From Hemerocallis citrina (lineage: Eukaryota; Streptophyta; Magnoliopsida; Asparagales; Asphodelaceae): a DNA stretch of 64,000 nt. The stretch is from positions 169,929,456-169,993,455 of the forward strand of contig CM030363.1 in NCBI GenBank assembly GCA_017893485.1. Reading direction: 5' to 3'. Of the stretch, positions 47,977 to 61,100 are shown in pieces (within the stretch, counting starts at the first letter, position 1; each line of letters begins with the position of its first letter). The translations under genes and the position numbers were made by a program. The notes under the pieces are model-generated. The model did no database searches. It had not been told where the DNA came from and saw only the letters and a program-made list of their open reading frames with translations.

Positions 47977-48360
47977 ATTTTCCTGTATTCTTTCCTTCAA
48001 TGAAGAACAAAACTCCAACAATCTTCGAGCCAATCTCACATCGTTGAAGAGGTACGGGAAATGTCAGCCATAAGAAGGAACATTTACCAGCAAAGGGTTA
48101 AAAAGTTCTACAACAAGAAAGTTCTCCCTTCTTGTTTGAAAAGGGAGATTTAGTCTTGCACAAACTCGAAATCTCGACCTGCGAAGGAAGGGAAAGCTCG
48201 CCCCCAACTGGGGGGGGGGGGGTGCATACAAGGTCTCCCAAGTATCCCGTCGGGGTCATATCGACTTGAAGACCTGGGGGGGGGGGGGGGGAGAGATACC
48301 CAGAACTTGGAATGCAGAGTATCTTATCAAGTACATCGAGGGTGTCTGAAATGTCCTCTC
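47977..48360 (+). pseudogene. TAT2 integrase, C-terminal part
   Basis: Continues the integrase interrupted at 33440: NEEQNSNNLRANLTSLKRYG (about 48000), RRNIYQQRVKKFYNKKVLPS, FEKGDLVLHKLEISTCEGRE, KLAPNW, then two G homopolymers (48210-48222 and 48276-48291) at or near the GPY/F module, and LEDLG-like sequence, ending RTWNAEYLIKYIEGV. Frames change at the G runs. Confidence 0.8.
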
Positions 48361-48499
48361 TTAGTAGTAGAAAATTTTCTTAACTTGTAATAAAGACTAG
48401 CCACTAAATCAGCCATTTAGTTTTTTTTTCTTTTAATTCAATAAAAGTTAGTTATTTATCTTTTTTAAAGGTTTTGTGCAATTCCATGAAAGAAAACAA

Positions 48500-49120
48500 T
48501 AAGTTAAACACCAAACTTATACAAAAAATGGCACCAAAAAACTCGTTAAAAGCTCCCTATAAGACAGGTGTTACTCTAGCAATTTGCAACAAAGCAAGTT
48601 CAGAGTTCGTTTCGCCATTTGATCTGCTCCTACAATCCGTTAACGCCTCGACGACAAGTTCGGAGTTCATACCTATGGCTCGATGTTATTCTAGCAACTT
48701 GCAGCAAAGCAAGTTCAGAGTTCAACTCGCTATTCAATATGCTTCTGCAACCTGTTAATAGCTAAACTAACAAGTTCAGAATCCATACCCATGGTTCGGA
48801 GTTACTTTAGCAACCTGCAATTAAGAACGTTCAGAGTTCAACTCCGTTCGATCCGTTCCTGAAACTAGTTAAAATTTTTTAAAGATAGATTAGACGTCCA
48901 AAATCGTGGATTGTAGTTACTCCAACAAAACTTGGAAAATCGACAATTGGAGTTCAACTCGCCACTCGAAGTGTCATTGGAGGACCCATAGAGCAATTTT
49001 GGAAAGTAACTCTCCCCTAGAGTTGCTCCTACAACTAGCTAAACACCCATACAACAAGTTTGGAAAATAACTCTTCCTCAGAGTTGCTCCTACAACCAGT
49101 TGGGTAGAAGATGGACAAAT
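48500..49120 (+). repeat. Degenerate ~115-bp tandem repeats of TAT2
   Basis: AAGTTCAGAGTTC-like motifs recur at 48597, 48711 and 48828 (114-117 bp spacing) and more weakly near 48930-49080, with GCTCCTACAAC between them. On the opposite strand these words match the 115-bp repeat of TAT1, so the array is an inherited part of this element type. Confidence 0.75.
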
Positions 49121-49630
49121 TCTAACCCCGTCAAACACTATTCACATCATTCGAACACCGTATAAAGTTTGTTAGCTACAAACAACAAGTTCCAAGCCTT
49201 ATTCTTTAGCTACGAAGAACCCAATTGACGGCTTATCAATTTTACACAACAAGTTACATAACAAGGATCAAACATCTGAAAGAACTCCTCTAATCACATA
49301 ACTATCGTAAATTTATGTATTTAGATACAGTGTCACTACAAATATTTACAAGTACATAAATATGGGCTATACTACAAGCATTGAACTACAATGATTTTGC
49401 AAATATCATTACAAAGGCATGCCGAAACATTAAGCGGCATAGTGATTCTACAATATGATCTACAAACCGTCCTTTCAACTTCGTGGGCGAGAAATATTAT
49501 TCCTAAGAGACACAAATTTCCTTGTAGGTTTCTTAACAGGCACCATCCCCCTTGGGCCACTTACGTCTGTGGCAGAAAGTGCAGATCTTGTGAACAGAAT
49601 CTGTGGACTAGGACCCAATGCATGAGATCC
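49121..49630. other. TAT2 spacer, no gene recognised
   Basis: Sequence between the tandem array and the antisense ORF. The overlapping frames at 49391-49657 and 49560-49372 do not resemble a known protein. Confidence 0.5.
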
Positions 49631-50110
49631 CTAATGAGTGGAATCCAAACTCGATAAAGTAATCACCCCACTAATAGCATCGCTAGGAGGACAAGTGGGT
49701 ACCTGCACAGTCGAGCCAGCTCCGTGAACAGTGGACCCGACTCCAACAGCCATCATGCCCTTTTTCGCACCAACAAATGCGCCCTTTTTCGCACCAACAG
49801 TACGCGAAGTACTAGCCATCCGTAGCCCACCAAGCCGCACCTAGAGAAGATACATGTCCAGATTCTTCTCAATGATCACTTCTCTGAGTATAGCAGACTC
49901 CCCAACACTATCTTTTCTCACCTTCAAAGGAAAGAGCATACCGGCAAGGCGATCAACACGCAGAAGGGCTAACTCACAAACCCTCTCAATAAACGCCGAC
50001 TTGAAGTGAACGGTTTCCAACCACTCTGACTGAACACGCAAACGATCGATAGATAATTTCATTATGGTTAGTCATTTACGAAGCTGCTCAACTTCGTCAC
50101 CATGGGGTTT
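49631..50110 (-). pseudogene. TAT2 antisense extra ORF, C-terminal coiled-coil part
   Basis: Minus strand: GMGEKPHGDEVEQLRK, a TGA, then MKLSIDRLRVQSEWLETVHF, KSAFIERVCELALLRVDRLA, EVIIEKNLDMYLL, a TAG at 49841-49843, then the Ala/Gly/Ser-rich tail ending LSSLDSTH. Position and polarity equal the 26396-27005 part of the TAT1 antisense ORF. The exon is cut by the tandem triplication that starts at 50072. Confidence 0.6.
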
Positions 50111-50364
50111 CTCCCCCATTCCCGCAATCATCTATGAATAAGGCGAAGAGCATAGTCACAAAAAGAAAGGCTAACAACTAAGCGTCACAACCATGAGAAC
50201 TAAGCATCAGAATTAAGATTCACTCCAAACTACACCGACAGAATACATAGGCAATGACAAGAGTAAGAAAGTGGTCTTTCATCTACTGAAATGAAGATAC
50301 AGGATGGCAATTAGGCATCAGACAAAGTCTAAAACAAAAGCAACTAAAGAAAGAACAAAATGTA

Positions 50365-51860
50365 TGTAACGCCCCAAATTTCAAAACACAGGTAATTCAT
50401 AGCAAAACCAGAATCTTTACTTCAATTTCATACGAAAATTAAAAAAATTTCATTACAATGTTATTCTGTACAATACGCAGTAGAAGTTTACATATAAAAT
50501 ACAACTTATACTATCAAAATCTTCAATCTTGCAATATCCATCGAAAAAAAACTCATGCTCATGCCGCTTGCTAATCCGAGTCCTGCAACTTCATAAATGC
50601 GGGCGCATCAATTGAATGCAACTGACGCAATGCTATAATACAGTGATTCCTCAATTTACCAATCACAAACTTGAATGCAAAACAAAATCAAAGGTGACTA
50701 TCCTAATTATGTTAGTGTATGATATGAACCTAATGACTAATGCAGACACTTATACTTAGAATGAAAATCTAATGCACACTTGTGCGGATTCTATGCATCC
50801 TATACAACATAGGTCCGAGGGCAAACTTTTAATGTACTCCTCATTATAGGTTCAATCCCTCGTTATGCAAACTTAGAACCATGACAAAAATCAGGATTTA
50901 GACATATTGAGAGTATTGGTTCTTGCCCCGAAACTCTGGAGGTCAGACTCCTTCCTCCGATAATGTGGAGACTATTTCACTCACATCCGGGAAATAAATG
51001 GAGAATACCTCACCCCATAGTTCACTGTGGATCCCACATCATAAGAATGGCCCTGCGAGCGTCGCACTCGTCCCGGAACTCTGGATATCAGACTCCTTCC
51101 TCGGATAATCTGGAGACTATTTCACTCACATCCGGGAATAAATGGAGAATACCTCACCCCGTGGATCACTCTTGGCCCTCTTACTCATGTTTGCTCAAGT
51201 TTCATCATATTTCCCATCTACTGTCTATCCTTAAGATTCATTCATAATAAATCAAACCTAGAGCTTGTTCACCTTACCGGACTTATACAAAAACACTGAG
51301 AATGATAGCCCACACTGGCTACTTCTCACATTTTCATTTATCAAACCTATCGGCACCCTGTGCCCCACTAAGCCTCTAGAATCCACACATCCAAATTCAT
51401 CAACTCGTTAGGTTATTCTTAACCTCTTTTATAAAATTCTTATTCATTCATATAACTCAGTCCATTATCTTATTCATTTCTTCCAATTAGCCAATCCCAA
51501 ACAATCAGATAACCTTTCCATCCATTATAATATAATTTTCAACAAAACTTCCACTTGATAAATTTTATCAAATACATCAAATCTAATTTTCCTAAGACAA
51601 TATTTTAGTTAAATCGTAGTTTATCTTCCAAACTAACTTGAATGAACATCAAATCAAACTTAGTTTAAATCGATATAAACTCCAAAACTTACTTTTAAGC
51701 AAACTAATTTGCAACATAATTTAACTACAAAATGAATCTTAAATTTATATATAATCATCTCAAATACTCCATTAATACACTACATTAATTTAAACCTTTC
51801 CTCAAAGAAATATATAAGAAAATGGATTTATAAAAAAATGATAGCAAAACAAATCCCATC
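50365..51860. mobile_element. Giant LTR-like element C, left part (first of three copies)
   Basis: Starts TGTAACGCCCCAAATTTC; the same start recurs at 52172 and 53924 in the other copies. It includes CATCAATTGAATGCAACTGACGC-type palindrome (50606), CTATGCATCCTATACAACAT (50791) and a tandem block with CCGGGAAATAAATGG units (50935-51180). The right end is missing in all copies, so length and TSD are unknown. Confidence 0.8.
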
Positions 51861-54800
51861 GCAATCGTTTACGAAGCTGCTCAATTTCGCCACCATGGGG
51901 TTTCTCCCCCATTCCTGCAATCATCTGTCAATAAGGCAAAGAACATAGTCACAAAAAGAAAGACTAACAGCTAAGCGTTAAAACCATGAGAACTATGCGT
52001 CACAATCAACAGTCACTCCAAAGTATACCGACACAATACATAGGCAATGACAAGAGTAAGAAAGTAGTCTTTCATCTACTGAAACGAAGATACATGGTGG
52101 CGGTGGACAGTCCACAATTAGGCATCATACAAAGTCTAAAACAAAATCAACTAAGGAAAGAACAAAACATATGTAACGCTCCGAATTCCAAAACACAGGT
52201 AATTCATAGCAAAACCAGAATCTTTACTTCGGTTTCGTACAAAATTACAAGGAAATTAATTTTTTTTCATTACAATCTTGCAATATCCATCGACACCAAA
52301 CTCATGCTCACGCCGCTCGCTAATCCGAGTCCTGCAACTTCAGAACTGCGGGCACATCAGTTGAATGCAACTGACGCAATGCTATAATACAACGATTCCT
52401 TAATTAAACAATCAAAAACTTGAATGCAAAACAAAATCAAAGGTGACTATCCTAATTATGTCAGTGTATGATATGAACCTAATGACTAATGCAGACACTT
52501 ATACTTACGATAAAAATATAATGCACACTTGTTCGGATTCTATGCATCCCATACAACACAGGTCCGAGGGCAAGCCCTTAACGTACTCCTCATTGTAGGG
52601 TTCAATCCCTCGTTATGCTAACTTAGAACCATGATGAAAATCAGGATTTAGACATACTTAAAGTATTGGTTCTCGCTCAAAAACTCTGGAGGTCATACTC
52701 CTTCTTCAGATAATCTGGAGACTATTTCACTCACATCAGGGAAATAAATGGAGAATACCTCACCCCGTAGGTCACTCTGGAACCCTCATCATACGAATGC
52801 CCTGTGAGCGTCGCACTTGTCCTGGATCTCTGGAGATCAGAATCCTTCCTCGGATAATCTGGAGACTATTTCACTCACATCCGGGAATAAATGGAGAATA
52901 CCTCACCCCGTGGATAACTCTGGGCCCTCATACTCAGGTTTGCTCAAGTTTCATTATATCTCCCACCTACTGCATATCCTTAAGATTCATTCATAATAAA
53001 TCAAACCTAGAGCATGTTCACTCTACAAGACTTATACAAAAATACCGAGAATGATAGCCCACACTAGCTACTTCTCACATTTTCATTTATCAAACGTACT
53101 GGCACCTTGGGCCACACTAAGCCTCTAGACTCCACACATCCAAATTCATCAACTCGTTAGGTTAATCTTAACCTCTTTTATAAAATTCTTATTCATTCAT
53201 ATAACTCAGTCCATTATCTTATTCATTTCTTCCAATTAGCCAATCTCAAACAATTAGATAACCTTTCCATCCATTATAATATAATTTTCAACAAAACTTC
53301 CACTTGATAAAATTTTGTCAAATACATCAAATCTAATTTTCCCAAGACAATATTTTAGTTAAATCGTAGTTTATTTTCCAAACTAACTTGAATGAACATC
53401 AAATCAAACTTAGTTTAAATCGATATAAACTCCAAAACTTACTTTTTAAGCAAACTAATTTGCAACGTAATTTAACTACAAAATGAATCTTAAATTTATA
53501 TATAATCATCTCAAATACTCCATTAATACACTACATTAATTTAAACCATTCCTCAAAGTAATATATAAGAAAATAAATTTATAAAAAAAATGATAACAAA
53601 ACAAATCCCATCGCAGTCGTTTACGAAGCTGCTCAACTTAGTCACCATGGGGTTTCTCCCCTATTCCCGCAATCATCTGTTAATAAGGTGAAGAGCATAG
53701 TCACAAAAAGAAAGACTAACAGCTAAGCGTCAAAACCATGAGAACTATGCGTCACAATCAACAGTCACTCCAAAGTATACCGACACAATACATAGGCAAT
53801 GACAAGAGTAAGAAAGTAGTCTTTCATCTACTGAAATGAAGATACAGGGTGGCGGTGGACAGTCCACAATTAGGCATCATACAAAGTCTAAAACAAAATC
53901 AACTAAGGAAAGAACAAAACATATGTAACGCTCTGAATTCCAAAACACAGGTAATTCATAGCAAAACCAGAATCTTTACTTCGGTTTCGTACAAAATTAC
54001 AAGGAAATTAATTTTTTTTCATTACAATATTATTCTTTACAATACGCAGTGGAAATTCATATATATAATACAACTTATATCATTAAAATCTTCAATCTTG
54101 AAATATCCATCGACACTAAACTCATGCTCACGCCGCTCGTTAATCCGAGTCCTGCAACTTGAGAACTCCGGGCACGTCAGTTGAATGCAACGGACGCAAT
54201 GCTATAATTGTAATGCCATGAATTCCATTTACTTGTAATTCGTAGCCCAACAGGATCTTTTACTTCAACTTTGTATAATTTTACAAGGAATTTAAAACTT
54301 TTCATTATACAACATTGTTCTGTTAAAAAATACACAACGGAAGTTACAACAAAGTATACAACTCTAATATCCAACATCTTTAATATGAAAATAATCATCT
54401 GCATCAATTCATCTTTGCATCTTTTGCTAATCCAAGTCCTGCACTTGAAAACTGTGGGCACGTCAGTTGCATACAACTGACGCAATGCTATAATACAACG
54501 ATTCTCTTACTTTAGCAGACACAAACTTGAATGCACAATAAAGTGTAAAAAGTGATTATACTAAACATGTCAGTGTATGATATGTCTTAAATGCCCAATG
54601 CAGAATTTACACTACGATGCACTAATGCACACTTGTTCGGATTCTATGCATCCCATACTACATCGGTTCGAGGGCAAGCCCTTATCGTACTCCTCAATAT
54701 AGGGTTTACTCCCTCGCTATGAAATACTACTACGGTGACTAATATAAGGTTTAGATATCCTGTGAGTATCTAGTACCACCCCAATAATTCTTGAGAATCG

Positions 54801-55894
54801 CTCTCCTACCGCGAGTCGTAACCCCAATAATTTTGGAGGCGAAATCCACACCGTGAGGTATGACTCCGATAATTTTTTAGAGTCGTTCTCTCACCGCGAG
54901 TGATTTTTGGACATCACACCTCACACCCCAATAATTCTGGAGATGAAACCTGCACCGCACCGTCATAGGTACCTCATCACACAATTAACCCATGTGCACG
55001 CCTCGATCCTGATAATTATGAAGAAATCCCTCCTACAGCGAGTGATTTTGGATATATTGCCTCACACCCCGATAATTATGAAGATAATCTCCCACCACGA
55101 ATCATATAAGTCCCTTATACTCATGTTTGCCCATACTTCATCACATCTCCCCATATTGCATGTCCTTAAGTTTAGTTTTAATCATTAGAACCTAGAGGTA
55201 GCTTACCCTACCGGACTTAAATCAACACGAGAGAAAGCTAGTCCACATTGGCTACTTCTCAAAGAGAAAGTTAACCCACACTGGTTACTTCTCAAATTTT
55301 CATTTGTCACAAATGCTGGTTACTAAGGGTCTCGCCTAGCCTCTAGATTCCAACAATCATCTCACCATAGAGATCAATTAGGTTATATCCAACCTCAACA
55401 TTAATATCTCATTCATTAATCATCATTTCTCTTTATCCACTTTATGTTTATAGACCACGAAGTATTCAACTTTTATAACAACATTCAAAATCAATTTCCC
55501 CAATCAAATTCTTGTAGACAATTCATTGGTTAACGAACCAAAACGTTCACTTTAACAATATTCTACGCTCTTCCAATTAATCATCAATTCTTAATACCAA
55601 AATTCTTAGGATTTATCACTAGAAATTTCTTATTTAAATCTCATTTTTATACTTTGATTTTATTATGAACCAACTCTTGAAATCTTTAATTATACACATT
55701 TTCTTCTTAACTTGAATTCAAAACTCAACCAATGCATGAATACGACTTTTAAATTCTCAAAATATCTTTTAGAATAATATGAAATAATTCCCAATTGTTC
55801 CAATAATATTCTATAATATTTCTATGAAGTTTCCCCATTTTTGAAACTCTAAAATCATAATAAAATAAAAATAAAACTCAAAATGTGTTCAACC

Positions 55895-55949
55895 GGATTC
55901 GAACCCAGAGCCAACAGTAAGCCAAACCGCAACCCAAACCAATGAGCCA
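55895..55949 (-). promoter_or_regulatory. tRNA-like A and B boxes (Pol III promoter relic)
   Basis: Minus strand: TGGCTCATTGG (55949-55939), like an A box, and GGTTCGAATCC (55905-55895), a perfect B box, 33 bases apart as in tRNA genes. No cloverleaf with paired acceptor ends is seen, so it is not a tRNA gene. A second B-box-like GGGTTCGAGCC lies near 56051-56061. Confidence 0.6.
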
Positions 55950-56496
55950 CTCGTTGTCTATGATACAAAGCTCTTTGGGTTGTTTTTGTAACCCAGAGAC
56001 GCCACTGGATTAATCCAAAAAAATCACACAAGAGAAAAGACTCTCAGGCTCGAACCCGCGACCAAAGCGACCCACAGGCGCGACACGTGGCAGCGCCAGG
56101 TGTGCTGGCGCCTGTGCTAGCCACAAGAGTCAAGCACCATTCTGATAACATATGCGCTTAAATCCTTTTAACCCAATTCTCTGATTTCATCTCATTTTTT
56201 AGTGTTTAGATTATTTTCGATTTCTCTTCTTTTCTCTCAAATTAATACTACAAAAATACATTTCTAAACTTCCAGAAATGCTTTTCATTGATTTCATTTA
56301 TATTAAAGTGAAATCTTACACAAATATATTTAACTAGTGAATTTTTGGGAACTTTCATAAACATATGCTTTTATTTATTATTAAGACTACATGAATATAA
56401 TTTCTTTTAGTCATTGTATGGAGAATTCTCATTTTCCTATTTAATTATAATCCTCCCCAATATTTACACAATTTCTTGTGCCTAATTTAACAACTT

Positions 56497-56497
<1 letters not shown>

Positions 56498-56561
<64 letters not shown>
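56498..56561. repeat. (TA)n(CA)n compound microsatellite
   Basis: TA dinucleotides switching to about 24 CA dinucleotides, inside element E. Confidence 0.97.
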
Positions 56562-56562
<1 letters not shown>

Positions 56563-56956
56563 TCATATGATCTAATCATGGCTTATTATTATGTGCCTAA
56601 CAACACTACAACATGCTCTTAAATAGAAATTTCAGTTCGACAACCCAACAATTTTATGATGAACTTTCAATTAGCATGCATCAATTCTCATATTTCATTA
56701 CTACTAAATATACTAGACAATAACACAACTTGCATCATAAAAGTAAGTAAAGAACTCATGCCAATTGTTCATTTCAAACATAATCTACCTACACATGCAT
56801 TCTACAATAATTTAGAAAGCAAAAGCGACACCCACCTAATTGAAGAATTTAATTAATCCGTAGCAAGCAAACTCCAAGAAGCCTCCAAGCCCCCCTCGAA
56901 ATCTGTGCCCAAAGGAGAAAATGGCAGTAAGCCTTCGGCAGCACAGGAACAACACG

Positions 56957-56960
<4 letters not shown>

Positions 56961-56997
<37 letters not shown>
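56961..56997. repeat. (AT)n microsatellite
   Basis: About 18 AT dinucleotides inside element E. Confidence 0.97.
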
Positions 56998-57000
<3 letters not shown>

Positions 57001-58107
57001 TTGCTGATGAAGGCTAAAGGGAAGGTTGGATTTATAAAGAAAAAAATAATTAATTAATATAAGTTAATTTAACTAACCCCACTAATCCTAATTAACTGCC
57101 CACTAACCCTTTAAATCACTCAACCCACTCCACTCTCTCTCTTGCTGGCCAGCCAAATCCAAAGGGGAGAAACACGTGCACGTGCACCCTATGTGCACAC
57201 CACTTCTCATTTTATTATTAATTGTTATTAAATTAAATGTAAGTGTATGTTACATGACAAGTGTAAAAATGTTTATTTACATGTAGAATTAATTATGGGC
57301 TTCACTTATAATTAATTACTTATTGGGATTCAAAATAGATTTTAGGCCTAATGGGTTTAATTAAAATAAATAACACGAGTGTGACAAAAAAAAGGAGAAG
57401 AAAATTGTGCATGACTTTTAGAAAATTTTAGGGACTAAAATATAATTTTTTTTACATGCAATGCACGTGTAAAAATATTATAATTAATTTGAGAGAACGA
57501 AAAATAGTCAAAATACAAAATACGTAGAATATGCATATTAACAATGTTTCGAAAATTTTAAGTAACGGTAAAACATACGTAATCGATGCGTGTACTGAAA
57601 GCACGTGCAATGTACACAAAAACATAAGGATTAAAACAAATATTTAAGTTGGCTAAAAATAGGATAAAATGAGTATTGGGGAGACAAAATATTTATAAAT
57701 AATTGAAATGCAGAAATACGTAGGGAAATACTTTACAACTATTACTCGTAATAGTACGAAGTAAACGTGCGTAACACACGTGGAGCAAAATTATCATAAC
57801 TCAATTTTGCGGGGTGTTACAATAATACATCGATTCCTCAATTTAACCATCACAAACTTGAATGCAAAACAAAATCAAAGGTGACTATCCTAATTATATC
57901 AGTGTATGATATGAACCTATTGACTAATTCAGACACTTATACTTACGATGAAAATTTAATGCGCACTTGTTCGGATTCTTTGCATTGCATACTACGTAGG
58001 TCTGAGGGCAAGCCCTTAACGTACACGTCATTATAGGGTTCAATCATTCGTTATGCATACCTAAAACCATAACAAAAATCAGGATTTAAGCATACTATGA
58101 GTATTGG

Positions 58108-61100
58108 TGAAGAGCCCAGAATTTCCAACATAATATTTCAGAAATACATGGCACAATTCCCAGCATCTACCTCAATGTAATAGTAAACATAGCCAAAACA
58201 CAGATAAATTTTTCAACTTTTATTACATCAATTCTTTACAAAGCACAGCGGAAAATTAAACACCTCGAATTACAATTTCTTTCTTTTACAACACATTCTT
58301 TTACAATTTACATAAGCCACAATATCATTCTACCACATGCATCCAAATGCCAAGCTATAGGTACCTACCAATAAAACATGAGGATAAGGATAACCCTAAC
58401 CCCCAAATCTATGGGGTTAGTCATAACGGTGTGAGTAACATCAAAAGAAAAATAACATGTATAAAACATAAAGAATAAAGTCATAAACAATATATATCAA
58501 CAGTGATGACAATGGAATAAGCAATACCAATAAGTAAAACATGAAAACATCAAGTGAAACTAAGCTAAGTGTCAAGTGTAAGAAAACAGAAAACAAACAT
58601 GCATAAAACCAAGTCAAGAAAATACGAATGCAGGATGATGACTCTCTAATGCATACTTGTTGGATTCTATGCATTCCATACTACATAGGTCCGGTGCAAG
58701 TCCTTATCGTTCTCCACTTTATAGGGTTAGATCCCTCGTTATGCAACTAATCCTACTACGATGACTACTACGAGATTTAGATAAGCTGTGAGTATCTAGC
58801 CCATGCCTCGATAATTCCGGAGGCCAATCTCTATCCACAGATAATTCCGGAGACTATTTCACTCATACCTCAGAATTTTCGAGAATACCCCACACCGCAA
58901 GCTATGGCATCTCATCACACGAATACACCATGAGCGTCGCCTCGACCCCGATAATTCCGGAGATCAACCCGAAACCGCAGGTAATTCCGGAGACTATTTC
59001 ACTCACACCTCGATGATTCCGTTGATTATCTCACACTGTAGATCATACTGAGGTCCATAACCCATGTTTACACTCATTTCATCATATCAACATCTAGTGC
59101 ATATCCTTATCTTATTAAGTTAATTAATAAATTACGAATCTCCTAGAGTTGGAGCACCCTACCGGACTTAACTCAACTGATCAACAACAAAGCCACAACT
59201 GGCCAAACCACAAAAGTCTCAACTATCGACGTACTAGGGTTCCACGCACCCTCTAGAGAATCACTACTCAACCATCAACACAAAATCTTTCATTAAAGCT
59301 CTTAATTCCATTATCAATACTTTCATATTAAGAAGACTTCTTAAAAATCAACAAATCCAAATTCATTTAAAATACTCAAAAATTCTAGAATTGAGAAATA
59401 AATTATTAAATCTATTAAATAATTGAAAATCATATTTTAAAGTCGTAGAATATCACAAAACATCAATTCCTTCGAAAACCGTATATATTTCTCTTTATAA
59501 AGTCATAGAAATACAATTTAAATTCTATTATAATCAAAATGTAGCTCTCTGTAAAATACTGCAATCTGAAGTGAAAACATCATCTAAAATAGTAGATCAT
59601 TAGTCCGTAATATCGAAGAAACAATCGTTCAAGAAACACGCAGAAAACTCAACAAAACCAATCAGCCAAGACACTGACAGTCGACCGTTAAAAACAGTAC
59701 AAAAGTGGCCGGTCGACCGACATGCAAAAATCCCAAAACCCACTAGTTGACAGTCGACCGTCAATTCATGTGTAAAATCTTGACAGTCGACCGACATATT
59801 CAAAAATCGACAGTTTTAATATTCGTGCACATTTTTACTGATACTTCATTTAATCTCTGTAAAATCATAAATTTGCAAAACCAAATTCATGAGATGATCA
59901 AATATAACTTGTATAACATACTGGAGTTTACAAAACTAATCAAAACTTCATCAAGCTTATAAAAGAGCAATTTTTCATATGATTTCTTCAAAACAGTAAA
60001 CAATAGATATATAGTGTATCTGTGTTCGTATTTGCATCAGTTAAAGCTTCAAGAATCATCGTATATAGGTAGTGTAGTGTTCAAATCCATCTCAGTATCA
60101 AAACACCTCATAATTCAATCGAATTTTCACAAGAAGCATCAAAATCAATTTCGGCTGAACATCCATCAACCCGAAAATCAACCCTTCATCAAAACACTTA
60201 AAACTTGATCCTTTTTAATTCAAAAACCCCTCTTGGACTTATTAAACACATACCCTACTACTCACATCAGTTTACTCATGAATATATACACACACAACAA
60301 GTATTAATCAAGTTCTTCTTCATCAATAATATCAAAACAGAGCATATATATACACAAACAGTGAAGAACTCAACTTTGTTCTTTTTTCATGCATTAACAT
60401 CATACAATCTCATAATATGTGTTCAAATCAGCAAGAATATAATACAAAATAACATACCCATGATTTCTATTAGACTCTTAACAATCTCAAGTCATCTATT
60501 TAGGGTTTTAATCATCAATAACATAGTTTTCATGAACAGATTCAATCTTTATTCATACATCTTTTAATAAACTCGTTATATCATCACACAATTCCCTAAC
60601 ATGCTTCTAATAGAAAAATCATCACATACAATATGCATATAACAGCAAGAAATCAAATATATGCCACTCACCTTATTGAAGAATCAACCGAAATAATAAA
60701 GAGAATAAGAAAAATTATTCCTTTCGCAAGAAAGCCAAGAACCTTGCTTCGAAACTCCAAGAAATCAATAATAAAAAGAACCCTTTGTGTAGTGCAGCAA
60801 ATAGACAGCTGCACTCTCTTTATACTAGGCTGAAAATCAGGTTATTAGGGTTTTGAATAGATTTTGCAAAATATCCCTTTTGAATATATCTTTACATATA
60901 TAAATCTTTATACTAGCTAGGAAATTAGATTAACCAATTCAATTTAGATTTAAAATAAAAAAAAAAATGATCAAATCTTGGCTGGCACTATTTTTAAACC
61001 CAGGAAAACAAAATTGTAATTTTGCCTCTAAGTGACAATTTTGCAAAAAGACCATTCTTTAAGAAATTTACGAAATAAACAAAATATTTTAAAACAAATA

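Larger units (their letters stand above)
54209..57821. mobile_element. Giant LTR-like element E, 3,613 bp
   Basis: Starts TGTAATGCCATGAATTCC, ends TTGCGGGGTGTTACA; TSD ATAAT at 54204-54208 and 57822-57826, inside the third copy of the triplication. It contains a CACGTCAGTTG...CAACTGACGC palindrome (54458-54483), CTATGCATCCCATACTACAT (54645) and a tandem block of CCCCAATAATTYTGGAG units (54780-55090). It also has a tRNA-like segment (55895-55949), TA and CA microsatellites and, near the right end, hairpins such as ACATGCAATGCACGTG (57455). Confidence 0.92.

Noticed and set aside
51986..54184. ORFs of about 110-130 codons repeated at 51986 and 53849
   Set aside because: They are the same frame in the duplicated unit, spanning the start of element C; repetition comes from the triplication, not from coding constraint.
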